This document shows positions 1 to 10,787 of a stretch of 64,000 nucleotides of DNA, in pieces (position 1 is the stretch's first letter; each line of letters opens with the position of its first letter). The stretch is from contig NSKG01000001.1 in the NCBI GenBank assembly GCA_002287035.1, positions 62,001-126,000 of the forward strand, written 5' to 3'. The notes beneath the pieces were generated by a model. The model saw only the letters and a list, made by a program, of their open reading frames with translations, was not told where the DNA came from and searched no databases. This DNA is from Pseudomonas sp. WN033 (GTDB taxonomy: Bacteria > Pseudomonadota > Gammaproteobacteria > Pseudomonadales > Pseudomonadaceae). A program made the translations under genes and the position numbers.

Positions 1-1030
1 CATGTGGCGCAAATTTGGCGACCTGGGTCTGCTGGGCATCACGGTCAGCGAAGAGTACGGCGGCGCCGGGCTCGGTTATCTGGCCCATGTGGTGGCCATG
101 GAGGAAATCAGCCGGGCTTCAGCCTCGGTAGCGCTGTCCTACGGGGCCCATTCCAACCTGTGCGTCAACCAGATCTTCCGCAATGGCACCGCCGCACAGA
201 AAGCCCGTTACCTGCCCAAGCTGATCAGCGGCGAACAGGTCGGTGCGCTGGCCATGAGCGAGCCGAATGCAGGCTCCGATGTGGTCAGCATGAAACTGCG
301 GGCCGAACGGCGCGGCGACCACTATGTTCTCAACGGCAGCAAGATGTGGATCACCAATGGCCCGGACGCCGATGTCTACGTGATCTATGCCAAGACCGAA
401 CCAGACCTGGGTCCGCACGGCATCACCGCCTTTATCGTCGAGAGTAGCGCCAAGGGCTTTTCCCGTGGCGACAAGCTGGACAAGCTGGGCATGCGCGGCT
501 CCAACACCTGCCCGCTGTTTTTCGATGACGTTGAAGTGCCGGCCGAGAATGTCCTGGGCGCGCTCAACGGCGGGGTCAAGGTGCTGATGAGCGGGCTGGA
601 CTACGAGCGCGTGGTGCTGTCTGGCGGCCCCATCGGCATCATGCAGGCCTGTCTGGATGTGGTGGTGCCCTATATCCACGACCGCCAGCAGTTCGGTCAA
701 AGCATTGGCGAGTTCCAGTTGATCCAGGGCAAGGTCGCCGACATGTATACCCAGCTCAACGCCAGCCGCGCCTATCTCTATGCAGTCGCCCAGGCCTGTG
801 ATCGCGGCGATGCCACCCGCAAGGACGCCGCCGGAGTAATCCTCTACAGCGCAGAAGCAGCCACCCGCATGGCGCTGGATGCGATTCAGATTCTCGGCGG
901 CAACGGCTACATCAACGACTATCCGTGTGGACGCCTGTTGCGCGACGCCAAGCTCTACGAGATTGGCGCCGGCACCAGCGAGATCCGGCGCATGCTGATT
1001 GGCCGGGAACTGTTCAATGAGACCCGCTGA
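1..1030 (+). CDS. liuA: Isovaleryl-CoA dehydrogenase, 5' end cut off by window edge
   Basis: This flavoprotein oxidises isovaleryl-CoA to 3-methylcrotonyl-CoA in leucine and isovalerate breakdown and passes electrons to ETF. About 342 residues are visible; the family is near 390, so roughly 45 N-terminal residues lie outside the window and the ATG at base 2 is probably internal. The acyl-CoA dehydrogenase signature [11 protein letters not shown] is at residues 84-94. The catalytic glutamate sits in LDYERVV (E202 of the visible part). This is the position peculiar to isovaleryl-CoA dehydrogenases, whereas the usual C-terminal glutamate is replaced (IGAGTSEI). It is the first visible gene of a liu operon, followed 15 bases later by liuB. 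The assignment is firm from motif and context. Confidence 0.95.
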   Translation, partial: MWRKFGDLGLLGITVSEEYGGAGLGYLAHVVAMEEISRASASVALSYGAHSNLCVNQIFRNGTAAQKARYLPKLISGEQVGALAMSEPNAGSDVVSMKLRAERRGDHYVLNGSKMWITNGPDADVYVIYAKTEPDLGPHGITAFIVESSAKGFSRGDKLDKLGMRGSNTCPLFFDDVEVPAENVLGALNGGVKVLMSGLDYERVVLSGGPIGIMQACLDVVVPYIHDRQQFGQSIGEFQLIQGKVADMYTQLNASRAYLYAVAQACDRGDATRKDAAGVILYSAEAATRMALDAIQILGGNGYINDYPCGRLLRDAKLYEIGAGTSEIRRMLIGRELFNETR

Positions 1031-1045
1031 AGCCCGGAGCCGGCC

Positions 1046-2653
1046 ATGACCATACTCGCCTCGCATCTGAACCGGCACGCTACCGAGTTCGCCAGCAACA
1101 GCAGCGCCATGCAGGCGCTGGTCGCGGACCTGCGTTTGCAACTGGCACAAATCGCTGAAGGCGGCGGCGCCAAAGCCCAGCAGCGCCATCTGGAACGTGG
1201 CAAGTTGCTGCCGCGCCAGCGCATCGACACCCTGCTTGATCCTGGCTCGCCGTTTCTGGAAATCGCGCCGCTGGCTGCCCATGAGGTCTACGATGAACAG
1301 GTGCCGGCTGCCGGGCTGATCGCCGGTATCGGTCGGGTTTCGGGGGTCGAGTGCCTGATCGTCGCCAACGATGCCACGGTCAAGGGCGGCACCTACTACC
1401 CGCTGACCGTGAAAAAGCACCTGCGCGCCCAGGCGATTGCCCGCGAGAACCGCCTGCCATGCATCTATCTGGTCGATTCCGGTGGCGCCAACCTGCCGCG
1501 CCAGGATGAGGTGTTCCCCGACCGCGAGCACTTTGGCCGGATTTTCTTCAATCAAGCCAACCTGAGTGCCGCCGGCATCCCACAGATTGCCGTGGTCATG
1601 GGCTCCTGCACCGCTGGCGGGGCCTACGTGCCGGCCATGGCCGACGAGGCGATCATGGTCCGCAACCAGGCGACCATTTTTCTCGCCGGCCCGCCGCTGG
1701 TCAAAGCCGCTACCGGCGAAGTGGTCAGCGCCGAAGAACTGGGCGGGGCTGACGTGCACTGCAAGACCTCGGGGGTGGCCGACCATTACGCCGAGAACGA
1801 TGAACACGCTCTGGCGCTGGCCCGACGCTGCATCGCCAACCTCAACTGGCGCAAGCAGGGTCAGTTGCAGGTGCAGCCACCTCGCCCGCCGCGCTACCCG
1901 GTCGAAGAACTGTACGGCGTGATCCCCAGCGATAGCCGCCAGCCGTTCGACGTTCGCGAAGTGATTGCCCGGCTGGTCGACGACAGTCAGTTCGATGAAT
2001 TCAAGGCGCTGTACGGAGCCACCCTGGTCTGCGGCTTCGCCCACCTGCACGGCTACCCGGTCGCGATTCTGGCCAACAATGGCATCCTGTTCAGCGAGTC
2101 CGCCCAGAAAGGTGCGCACTTCATCGAGCTGGCCTGCCAGCGCGGCATCCCGCTGCTGTTTTTGCAGAACATCACCGGCTTCATGGTCGGTCAGAAATAC
2201 GAAGCAGGCGGCATCGCCAAGCATGGCGCCAAGCTGGTCACCGCCGTGGCCTGCGCCCAGGTGCCGAAATTCACGGTGATCATTGGCGGCAGTTTCGGTG
2301 CCGGCAATTACGGCATGTGCGGGCGCGCCTACGACCCGCGTTTTCTGTGGATGTGGCCCAATGCGCGGATCTCGGTCATGGGTGGCGAACAGGCCGCCGG
2401 CGTGCTGGCCCAGGTCAAGCGCGAGCAGGCCGAACGTGCCGGCGAAAGCTTCAGCAGCGAACAGGACGCCGCCATTCGCCAACCGATCCTCGACCAGTAT
2501 GAACACCAGGGCCACCCCTACTACTCCAGCGCCAGGCTCTGGGACGATGGGGTCATCGACCCGGCGCAAACCCGTGAGGTTCTGGGCCTGGCCCTGTCAG
2601 CAGCGCTCAGTGCGCCGATCGAGCCGACCCGGTTCGGGGTCTTCCGGATGTAA
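1046..2653 (+). CDS. liuB: Methylcrotonyl-CoA carboxylase carboxyltransferase (beta) subunit
   Basis: This subunit moves CO2 from biotin to 3-methylcrotonyl-CoA, giving 3-methylglutaconyl-CoA, and works with the biotin-carrying LiuD. The protein has 535 residues, the normal length. It contains the N- and C-terminal carboxyltransferase halves with the glycine-rich loops [13 protein letters not shown] and [19 protein letters not shown]. The ending [12 protein letters not shown] is typical of this family and of propionyl-CoA/geranyl-CoA carboxylases. The ATG follows a GGAG ribosome site by about six bases. The position between liuA and liuC favours methylcrotonyl-CoA over geranyl-CoA as substrate, since no other atu genes are present. 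Confidence 0.95.
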   Translation: MTILASHLNRHATEFASNSSAMQALVADLRLQLAQIAEGGGAKAQQRHLERGKLLPRQRIDTLLDPGSPFLEIAPLAAHEVYDEQVPAAGLIAGIGRVSGVECLIVANDATVKGGTYYPLTVKKHLRAQAIARENRLPCIYLVDSGGANLPRQDEVFPDREHFGRIFFNQANLSAAGIPQIAVVMGSCTAGGAYVPAMADEAIMVRNQATIFLAGPPLVKAATGEVVSAEELGGADVHCKTSGVADHYAENDEHALALARRCIANLNWRKQGQLQVQPPRPPRYPVEELYGVIPSDSRQPFDVREVIARLVDDSQFDEFKALYGATLVCGFAHLHGYPVAILANNGILFSESAQKGAHFIELACQRGIPLLFLQNITGFMVGQKYEAGGIAKHGAKLVTAVACAQVPKFTVIIGGSFGAGNYGMCGRAYDPRFLWMWPNARISVMGGEQAAGVLAQVKREQAERAGESFSSEQDAAIRQPILDQYEHQGHPYYSSARLWDDGVIDPAQTREVLGLALSAALSAPIEPTRFGVFRM

Positions 2654-2674
2654 AGCTAACGAGCGAGACAGCGC

Positions 2675-3469
2675 ATGACCACCTTCAACACCCTAGAACT
2701 CGACTTCAGCCCGCGTGGCGTGGCGACCCTGTGGCTCAACCGGCCAGAGAAGAACAATGCCTTCAATGCCGAGATGATTGCTGAACTGCTGCGGGCCTTT
2801 GATTGCGTGCAGCAGTACAACGCGGTGCGCTTTATGCTGCTGCGCGCCCGTGGCAAGCATTTTTGCGCCGGGGCCGACCTGGAATGGATGCGGGCCGCCG
2901 CCGCGCTTGATTACAACGCCAACCTGGAGGATGCCCAAGAGCTGGCCGAAGTCATGGCCCGCCTTGAGCAGTTGCCGGTCCCGACCCTGGCCGTGGTGCA
3001 AGGCGCAGCCTATGGTGGCGCACTGGGGCTGATCAGTTGCTGCGACATGGCCATCGGCACCCCGGACAGTCAGTTCTGCCTGTCGGAAGTGCGTATTGGC
3101 CTGACCCCGGCAGTGATCAGCCCGTTCGTGGTCAAGGCCATTGGTGAGCGTGCCATGCGCCGCTACGCCCTGAGCGCCGAACGCTTCAGCGGTGAAACCG
3201 CCCGCGAGCTGGGGCTGCTGGCCGAATGTCACCCGGCCGCGGAGCTGGAAACTGAAGTGCAACGCTGGACCGACAATCTGCTGCTCAACAGCCCTGCCGC
3301 ACTGCGCAGTACCAAGGCGCTGCTGCGGGAGGTCAAGCATGGCGAACTGTCACCGGCACTACGCCGTTATACCGAGGAGGCCATAGCCCGCATCAGGGTC
3401 AGCCCCGAAGGTCAGGAAGGGCTCAAGGCGTTTCTGGAAAAACGCCCGCCACGGTGGCAGCAGTCATGA
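2675..3469 (+). CDS. liuC: Methylglutaconyl-CoA hydratase (enoyl-CoA hydratase family)
   Basis: The product hydrates 3-methylglutaconyl-CoA to HMG-CoA, the fourth step of leucine catabolism. It has 264 residues with the crotonase fold. The oxyanion-hole segments are HFCAGADLEWM near residue 65 and GAAYGGALGLISCCD near residue 110. It starts 22 bases after liuB with a purine-rich ribosome site. A repeat-containing gap of 280 bases separates it from liuD, so the two halves of the operon may not be equally expressed. The substrate is inferred from operon position; the fold is certain. Confidence 0.92.
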   Translation: MTTFNTLELDFSPRGVATLWLNRPEKNNAFNAEMIAELLRAFDCVQQYNAVRFMLLRARGKHFCAGADLEWMRAAAALDYNANLEDAQELAEVMARLEQLPVPTLAVVQGAAYGGALGLISCCDMAIGTPDSQFCLSEVRIGLTPAVISPFVVKAIGERAMRRYALSAERFSGETARELGLLAECHPAAELETEVQRWTDNLLLNSPAALRSTKALLREVKHGELSPALRRYTEEAIARIRVSPEGQEGLKAFLEKRPPRWQQS

Positions 3470-3483
3470 GCCTGCGCCAGTCT

Positions 3484-3558
3484 GGATTGCCACGTCGCTA
3501 CGCTCCTCGCAATGACGGTGGGGTGTCTCGTCGTCGCTATGCCCCGCGCAGTGACGGT
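3484..3558. repeat. REP-type palindromic repeat, one good and one degraded copy
   Basis: The gap between liuC and liuD (3470-3749) holds a palindrome with arms GGATTGCCACG and CTCGCAATGACGG at 3484-3518. A weaker relative follows, ending in GCAGTGACGG near 3557. The same unit recurs at 5686, 32826 and 40555. Nothing else is seen in the gap apart from a liuD ribosome site just before 3750. Confidence 0.75.
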
Positions 3559-3749
3559 ATGGTCCGCTCCCCGAACGCACCGGAGACCATCCCCCACCCC
3601 CCGGTAGGAGCGACCTGCGGCCGCGAACAGACTCCGCTACCCCCCTCAACGCCGTCATTCGTGCTCGCGGAGCGCTCCTACCCCAGCACCACGGCCTCTT
3701 CCCCCAATGGCTTGCTCATCCCAACGGTATCGTTGGTCAAGGAGTCCCC

Positions 3750-5669
3750 ATGATCCAAACATTGCTGATCGCCAACCGTGGCGAGATCGCCTGCCGGATC
3801 ATCCGCACCGCCCGGGCACTGGGCATCACCACGGTCGCCGTCCACAGCGACAGTGACCGCGATGCCCGCCATGTCCGTGAGGCCGATCGCGCCATCAGTC
3901 TGGGCGGAGCCAAGCCCGCCGACAGCTACCTGCGCAGCACAGCCCTGATCGAGGCGGCCCGGGCCAGCGGGGCCGAAGCCATCCACCCTGGCTATGGCTT
4001 TGTATCGGAAAACGCCGGTTTCGCCCGCGCCTGCGAACAGGCCGGACTGATTTTCATCGGCCCGCCAGCCAGCGCAATTGAAGCCATGGGCAGCAAATCG
4101 GCGGCCAAGGCCCTGATGGCAGAGGCCGGAGTGCCACTGGTGCCCGGTTACCACGGCGACGAGCAGAGCCTGCAGCGCTTTCGCGCCGAAGCCGCCCACA
4201 TCGGTTACCCGGTACTGCTCAAGGCCGCCGCCGGAGGCGGTGGCAAAGGCATGAAGGTAGTCGAACGCGAAGCCGATCTGGAGCAGGCCCTGGCCTCAGC
4301 CCAGCGCGAAGCCCAGGCGGCCTTTGGCGATGCCCGCATGCTGGTGGAAAAATACCTGCTCAAACCGCGGCATGTGGAAATCCAGGTATTCGCCGACCAG
4401 CATGGCCACTGCCTGTATCTCAACGAGCGCGACTGCTCGATCCAGCGCCGTCACCAGAAAGTGGTCGAAGAAGCCCCGGCTCCCGGCCTCAACCCCGAGC
4501 AACGCCAGGCCATGGGGCAGGCAGCAGTACGCGCGGCCCAGGCCATTGGTTATGTCGGGGCTGGCACCGTCGAGTTTCTGCTGGATCAGCGCGGTGACTT
4601 TTTCTTCATGGAGATGAACACCCGGTTGCAGGTAGAACACCCGGTCACCGAGGCCATTACCGACCTGGATCTGGTTGACTGGCAACTGCGCATCGCCAGC
4701 GGCGAACCCCTGCCCCTGAGCCAGGAGCAGGTGCCGCTGAACGGTCATGCCATCGAAGTGCGCCTGTACGCCGAAGATCCGGCCAACGAGTTTCTGCCGT
4801 CGACCGGTAGCCTGGAGCTTTACCGCGAAGCGCCCGCCGGCCCGGGCCGGCGTATTGATAGCGGCGTGAGCGAAGGTGACAGTATCTCGCCCTGGTACGA
4901 TCCGATGCTGGGCAAGCTGATCGCCTGGGGCGAAGACCGCGAACAGGCCCGCCGCCGGTTGCTGGCCATGCTCGATGAAACTCTGGTTGGCGGCGTCAGC
5001 ACCAACCTGGCCTTTCTGCGTCGGGTGCTCGCGCATCCAGCCTTCGCCGCCAGTGAGCTGGACACCGATTTTATCCCACGCCATCAGGCCGAACTGCTGC
5101 CAGCCGCCACGGACTTGCCAGACAACTTCTGGGCGCTGGCCGCCGATGCCTGGTTGCTGACCCTGCCCGCCGAGATCCGAGCTGATGATCCCTACTCACC
5201 CTGGTCCGTCCGGCGCGGCTGGCGCGCCGGTCTGCCCTGCACCCAAGCCCTGTATCTGCAGTGCCGCAATCAGCAGCGCCGGGTGATGCCAGGGTTGCAC
5301 AGCCGGCTGGAGGGCAATTGGCTGATCGCTGACGACGGCCAACGTTATCGTGTGCTACGCCAGGACCGGCACCTCTATCTGGATTGGCACGGAGAGCTGT
5401 ACCAGCTTGCCGAGGTCGACGCGCTGGCAGCCGCCGAACGACATCAGCATCCCGGAGACCTGAGTGCACCAATGAACGGCAGCATCGTCAAACTGCTGGT
5501 CAACCCGGGCGATCAGGTCGAGGCCGGGGCCACGCTGGTGATTCTCGAAGCGATGAAAATGGAACACAGCATCCGGGCCCCGCAAGCCGGCACCGTGCAG
5601 GCGGTGTATTGCGCCGAGGGCCAGTTGGTGAGTGAAGGTGAGCCGTTGGTGGAGCTGGGGGATGACTGA
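3750..5669 (+). CDS. liuD: Methylcrotonyl-CoA carboxylase biotin-carrying (alpha) subunit
   Basis: This subunit carboxylates its own biotin using ATP and bicarbonate, then feeds the LiuB carboxyltransferase. It has 639 residues. The biotin carboxylase domain starts with LLIANRGEIACRI. The ATP-grasp glycine loop AAAGGGGKGMK lies near residue 157 and the active-site segment EMNTRLQVEHPVTE near 288-301. A linker is followed by a C-terminal biotinyl domain with EAMKMEH, in which K603 is the biotin attachment lysine. An AAGGAG ribosome site precedes the ATG. Length and domain order fit acyl-CoA carboxylase alpha chains and rule out acetyl-CoA carboxylase AccC, which lacks the biotinyl domain. Confidence 0.95.
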   Translation: MIQTLLIANRGEIACRIIRTARALGITTVAVHSDSDRDARHVREADRAISLGGAKPADSYLRSTALIEAARASGAEAIHPGYGFVSENAGFARACEQAGLIFIGPPASAIEAMGSKSAAKALMAEAGVPLVPGYHGDEQSLQRFRAEAAHIGYPVLLKAAAGGGGKGMKVVEREADLEQALASAQREAQAAFGDARMLVEKYLLKPRHVEIQVFADQHGHCLYLNERDCSIQRRHQKVVEEAPAPGLNPEQRQAMGQAAVRAAQAIGYVGAGTVEFLLDQRGDFFFMEMNTRLQVEHPVTEAITDLDLVDWQLRIASGEPLPLSQEQVPLNGHAIEVRLYAEDPANEFLPSTGSLELYREAPAGPGRRIDSGVSEGDSISPWYDPMLGKLIAWGEDREQARRRLLAMLDETLVGGVSTNLAFLRRVLAHPAFAASELDTDFIPRHQAELLPAATDLPDNFWALAADAWLLTLPAEIRADDPYSPWSVRRGWRAGLPCTQALYLQCRNQQRRVMPGLHSRLEGNWLIADDGQRYRVLRQDRHLYLDWHGELYQLAEVDALAAAERHQHPGDLSAPMNGSIVKLLVNPGDQVEAGATLVILEAMKMEHSIRAPQAGTVQAVYCAEGQLVSEGEPLVELGDD

Positions 5670-5685
5670 TTGCCCTGCACTTTCT

Positions 5686-5937
5686 GGATTGCCACGGGCC
5701 TGTGGCCCTCGCAATGACGGGGGATGGAGCCGGTGCGCGATACTCTAGCCCCCACGCAAACCGTCATTGCGAGCCGCGCAGCGGTGTGGCAATCCAGGGT
5801 GCGGTTGTGTTGGGGTGGGCGCATGGATTGCCACGGGCCTGCGGCCCTCGCAATGACGGGGTACAGAACCGGTGCGCGATGCTCTAGCCCCTACCCCATA
5901 CCGTCATTGCGAGCCGCACAGCGGCGCGGCAATCCAG
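5686..5937. repeat. REP-type array: 139-140 bp tandem duplication of an inverted pair
   Basis: The 350-base gap between liuD and liuE contains four palindromes: forward copies (GGATTGCCACGGGCCTG...) at 5686 and 5825 and inverted copies (CCGTCATTGCGAGCCGC...) at 5761 and 5901. The whole forward-plus-inverted unit is repeated with a period of 139-140 bases, including the spacer CCGGTGCGCGAT. This is the organisation of composite REP (BIME) elements. Apart from the liuE start region nothing else is recognised in the gap. Confidence 0.85.
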
Positions 5938-6019
5938 GGTGCGGTTGTGCTGTGCCCCTTCCCTGTGCGCCGCTTATGCGAAACACTAGAACCATGAGCA
6001 TACAACTATCAGGAACCCC

Positions 6020-6928
6020 ATGATCCAGTCCTTACCCCAGCACGTCCGCCTGGTCGAAGTCGGCCCGCGTGACGGACTGCAGAACGAACAGCAACCGATC
6101 AGCGTGGCCGACAAGGTCCGGCTGGTCGATGACCTGAGTGCCGCCGGTCTGTCCAGCATTGAAGTCGGCAGCTTCGTCTCGCCCAAGTGGGTACCGCAGA
6201 TGGCCGGCTCGGCCGAAGTGTTCGCCGCCATCACGCAGCGCCCCAACGTCAACTACAGCGCCCTGACCCCAAACCTGAAAGGCTTCGAGGCGGCGCTGGA
6301 CGCCGGGGTTAAAGAAGTTGCGGTGTTCGCGGCCGCCTCCGAGGCGTTTTCGCAGAAGAACATCAACTGTTCGATCAGCGAAAGCCTGGAGCGCTTTGCC
6401 CCGGTCATGGCCGCGGCCAAGGCCCATAACATCCGCGTACGCGGCTATATCTCCTGCGTACTCGGTTGCCCTTATGACGGCGAAGTCGCCCCCGAGCAGG
6501 TCAGCAGCATCGCCCGCGAGCTGATCGCCATGGGCTGCTATGAAATCTCGCTCGGCGACACCATTGGCGTGGGCACCGCCGGCGCCACTCGCCGGCTGTT
6601 CGAGATCGCGGCCCGTGACATTCCCCGAGAACAGCTGGCCGGACACTTTCACGACACCTACGGTCAGGCCCTGGCCAACATATACGCCAGCCTGCTCGAA
6701 GGCATCAGCGTGTTCGACAGCTCGGTCGCCGGGCTGGGCGGCTGTCCCTACGCCAAGGGTGCCACCGGCAATGTCGCCACAGAAGATGTGCTCTACCTGC
6801 TCAATGGCCTGGGCATCGACACCGGTATCGATCTGGAACGACTGATTGCCGCCGGCCAGCGCATCTGCGCAGTATTGGACAAAGCCAACGGCTCACGGGT
6901 AGCCCGCGCCTGGCTGGCCAAAGCCTGA
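6020..6928 (+). CDS. liuE: Hydroxymethylglutaryl-CoA lyase
   Basis: The enzyme splits HMG-CoA into acetyl-CoA and acetoacetate, the last step of the liu pathway. It has 302 residues and a TIM-barrel HMGL fold. VGPRDGLQNE at residues 14-23 carries metal and substrate ligands. HFHDTYG around 209-215 supplies the metal-binding histidines, and the signature SVAGLGGCPYAKGATGN around 235-251 contains the catalytic cysteine C242. It lies downstream of liuD after a REP array and 22 bases before the acetoacetyl-CoA synthetase, which would use its product acetoacetate. Confidence 0.95.
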   Translation: MIQSLPQHVRLVEVGPRDGLQNEQQPISVADKVRLVDDLSAAGLSSIEVGSFVSPKWVPQMAGSAEVFAAITQRPNVNYSALTPNLKGFEAALDAGVKEVAVFAAASEAFSQKNINCSISESLERFAPVMAAAKAHNIRVRGYISCVLGCPYDGEVAPEQVSSIARELIAMGCYEISLGDTIGVGTAGATRRLFEIAARDIPREQLAGHFHDTYGQALANIYASLLEGISVFDSSVAGLGGCPYAKGATGNVATEDVLYLLNGLGIDTGIDLERLIAAGQRICAVLDKANGSRVARAWLAKA

Positions 6929-6950
6929 GGAGCCTGCTTAGGAGATCGCC

Positions 6951-8906
<1,956 letters not shown>

Positions 8907-8909
8907 GCC

Positions 8910-9920
8910 TCAGGAGCGTCCGTGATCGGCCGGATCTACCCCCTTGATCCGATGCCAGCCATCGTCGGTGCGCTCAACCCGATAGCGCGCCCAGCGGGCG
9001 AATTCCGACAACCGGCAAATGCCCTCACTACCCAGCCCATTGCCGGCCACCACCCGATAGCGTACCCGGCCACTGCGACCGGGTCGGCGCGGCAGGATGA
9101 ACAGAATCTGGCGCACCGCCCAGTTGCTGCCCGGCAGGCCATTGCTGTAGCAGCCTGACTCGACCAGATCGGCCTCACTCACCCCGTGGCTCTTGGCATG
9201 CTCGTTGGCCAGCTCGACCAAGTGCAGCAGATCATCGAACTCGATATCGACATAAGCGTTCATCTGCCGCAGGGCATAGTGGAAATCCTCCGGGGCGATG
9301 CCCGGCGTGCGCTGCACCTGATAACGGGCCAGTGCCAGCGGATAACGCCGCCAGTGAAACAGATTGTTGAACAGCAGCGCGGCCGCCACAATTACCAGCG
9401 CATCGAGCAGAATCGGGTAGAGCAGAAAGCCAAAACCGGCCTGCTGGATAGCCGGGCCACCCAGCACAGCAATCATCGCCGTAGCCCCACCCGGTGGATG
9501 CAGGCAACGTAAAACCATCATCAGGAAAATACTGGCACCAACCGCCAGCGCCGCAACCCAGGCTCCCAACGGCAGCCAGGTGGCACAGGCAACACCTACC
9601 GCGGCAGAAACCAGATGACCACCCACCACCGACCAGGGCTGCGACAACATGCCGTGCGGCATGGCGAAAACCAGCACCGTGGTCGCCCCCATTGAACCGG
9701 TCACCCACAGTGCAGTATCACCGCCCAGTGCCTGATGAGTGATCCAGTAGACCAGCAGCAATGCCAGGGTGGCACCAACAGCGGAGATCAGTTTTTCCTG
9801 GTAGCTGGTACTGTCGGGAGTCCAGCCGATCCCGCTCAGCAGCCAGCGAAAACCTGTACGCCCCATGCACGCCCCCAAAAAAGCGACCATGATAACGGCT
9901 GCGACCACTGATCGCACCAT
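8910..9920 (-). CDS. HPP family membrane protein with long soluble tail
   Basis: The first ~190 of 336 residues contain several hydrophobic segments and the family motif CLHPPGGATAM, which places it in the HPP family of integral membrane proteins; plant and cyanobacterial members have been linked to nitrite transport. The remaining ~150 residues are hydrophilic and probably cytoplasmic, and I do not recognise a domain in them. The gene converges on the acetoacetyl-CoA synthetase with a 3-base gap and diverges from phhB. The function here is unknown; transport is an inference from the family. Confidence 0.75.
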   Translation of the reverse strand: MVRSVVAAVIMVAFLGACMGRTGFRWLLSGIGWTPDSTSYQEKLISAVGATLALLLVYWITHQALGGDTALWVTGSMGATTVLVFAMPHGMLSQPWSVVGGHLVSAAVGVACATWLPLGAWVAALAVGASIFLMMVLRCLHPPGGATAMIAVLGGPAIQQAGFGFLLYPILLDALVIVAAALLFNNLFHWRRYPLALARYQVQRTPGIAPEDFHYALRQMNAYVDIEFDDLLHLVELANEHAKSHGVSEADLVESGCYSNGLPGSNWAVRQILFILPRRPGRSGRVRYRVVAGNGLGSEGICRLSEFARWARYRVERTDDGWHRIKGVDPADHGRS

Positions 9921-9991
9921 TTTGGGGCAATCACACGCAACACCAGAATGACCTATGCTCTGAGAAATGACTTTGAATGAGGTAAACGACC

Positions 9992-10330
9992 ATGCTCGCG
10001 CTGGCTGACGAACCCCTGAACATGAGTGATGCCGCTGCCGTGCTGCTCACTCAGGAGCAGATCGATGAACTGCTCGAACGACTGCCCGGCTGGACCCTGC
10101 GTCAGGTCGATGGCATTCCCAGAATCGAAAAAACCTACAAGCTCAAGGACTTCGCCCAGGCGCTGGCGTTGACCAACCGGATCGGCGAGCTGGCCGAACA
10201 AACCGGCCACCACCCGGCACTACTGACCGAGTGGGGCAAGGTCACGGTAAGCTGGTGGACCCACTTTCTCGGCGGCCTGCATCGCAACGACCTGATCATG
10301 GCGGCGCGCACCGAACAGCTGGCGGATTGA
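9992..10330 (+). CDS. phhB: Pterin-4a-carbinolamine dehydratase
   Basis: The enzyme dehydrates 4a-hydroxytetrahydrobiopterin, recycling the pterin cofactor of phenylalanine hydroxylase. The 112-residue protein shows the family pattern EKTYKLKDF (46-54), the active-site pair TGHHP (71-75) and WGKVTVSWWTH (81-91). The first ATG is chosen because a GAGGT ribosome site lies about ten bases upstream, whereas the in-frame ATG at 10022 has none. phhA and phhC, often adjacent in pseudomonads, are not next to it here. Confidence 0.92.
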   Translation: MLALADEPLNMSDAAAVLLTQEQIDELLERLPGWTLRQVDGIPRIEKTYKLKDFAQALALTNRIGELAEQTGHHPALLTEWGKVTVSWWTHFLGGLHRNDLIMAARTEQLAD

Positions 10331-10371
10331 GGGCTGCAAGATGGCATTCCAGCCAAATACCGGGCGCACAA

Positions 10372-10387
10372 CGTGACCTACATCACA
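10372..10387. promoter_or_regulatory. Possible CRP/Vfr-type site
   Basis: CGTGA-CCTACA-TCACA matches the CRP/Vfr consensus TGTGA-N6-TCACA in nine of ten conserved positions. It lies about 255 bases upstream of the miniprotein gene and 42 bases after phhB. This is a single-site match with no experimental support. Confidence 0.35.
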
Positions 10388-10641
10388 GTTTCCCCACCTG
10401 CGGCCACTGCTCATAGTGCATGGCAACTAGTCTGAAATCTGTTGTAGCCAAATTGTCTAATTACCAGCCCACAACGGGGCTAACATCAGTGAACGGACCG
10501 CGAAAACTATGGTCCGAATCTGTGACCAGCCGTATACGAGCAGCGTACAAGGTCATCGACGACGAATCGTTCCATCACACCAATGACGGAACGTGGCAAG
10601 GAACCCACAAGGTCACTGCTAAAAATAAGAAGGCACCCACT

Positions 10642-10731
10642 ATGAAACAACTTATCAAGGGCAAATTGCCCACCATTACGCTGATTTTTCTGGCAACCGG
10701 ACTGCTGTTGATCCTGCCAAATATCCATTGA
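10642..10731 (+). CDS. Putative 29-residue single-span membrane miniprotein
   Basis: The reading frame encodes a short basic start (MKQLIKGK) followed by one strongly hydrophobic stretch of about 18 residues and a short tail ending LPNIH. That is the layout of bacterial membrane miniproteins. An AGAAGG ribosome site lies about eight bases before the ATG. The frame stays open upstream to 10420, but that extension has no ribosome site and ordinary composition. It lies alone in the 457-base gap between phhB and mnmC. I do not recognise a family. The rest of the gap (10331-10641) holds only the CRP-like site. Confidence 0.5.
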   Translation: MKQLIKGKLPTITLIFLATGLLLILPNIH

Positions 10732-10787
10732 AAGACGCTGTTGAGGTTCACGGTTAAAATGGCGCTTTATTTTGTGCCGGAGTAACC

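Noticed and set aside
119..2569. An 816-codon open frame on the minus strand across liuA and liuB
   Set aside because: It is antisense to two well-conserved genes, has no recognisable domain, and arises from the high GC third-position bias of the sense genes.
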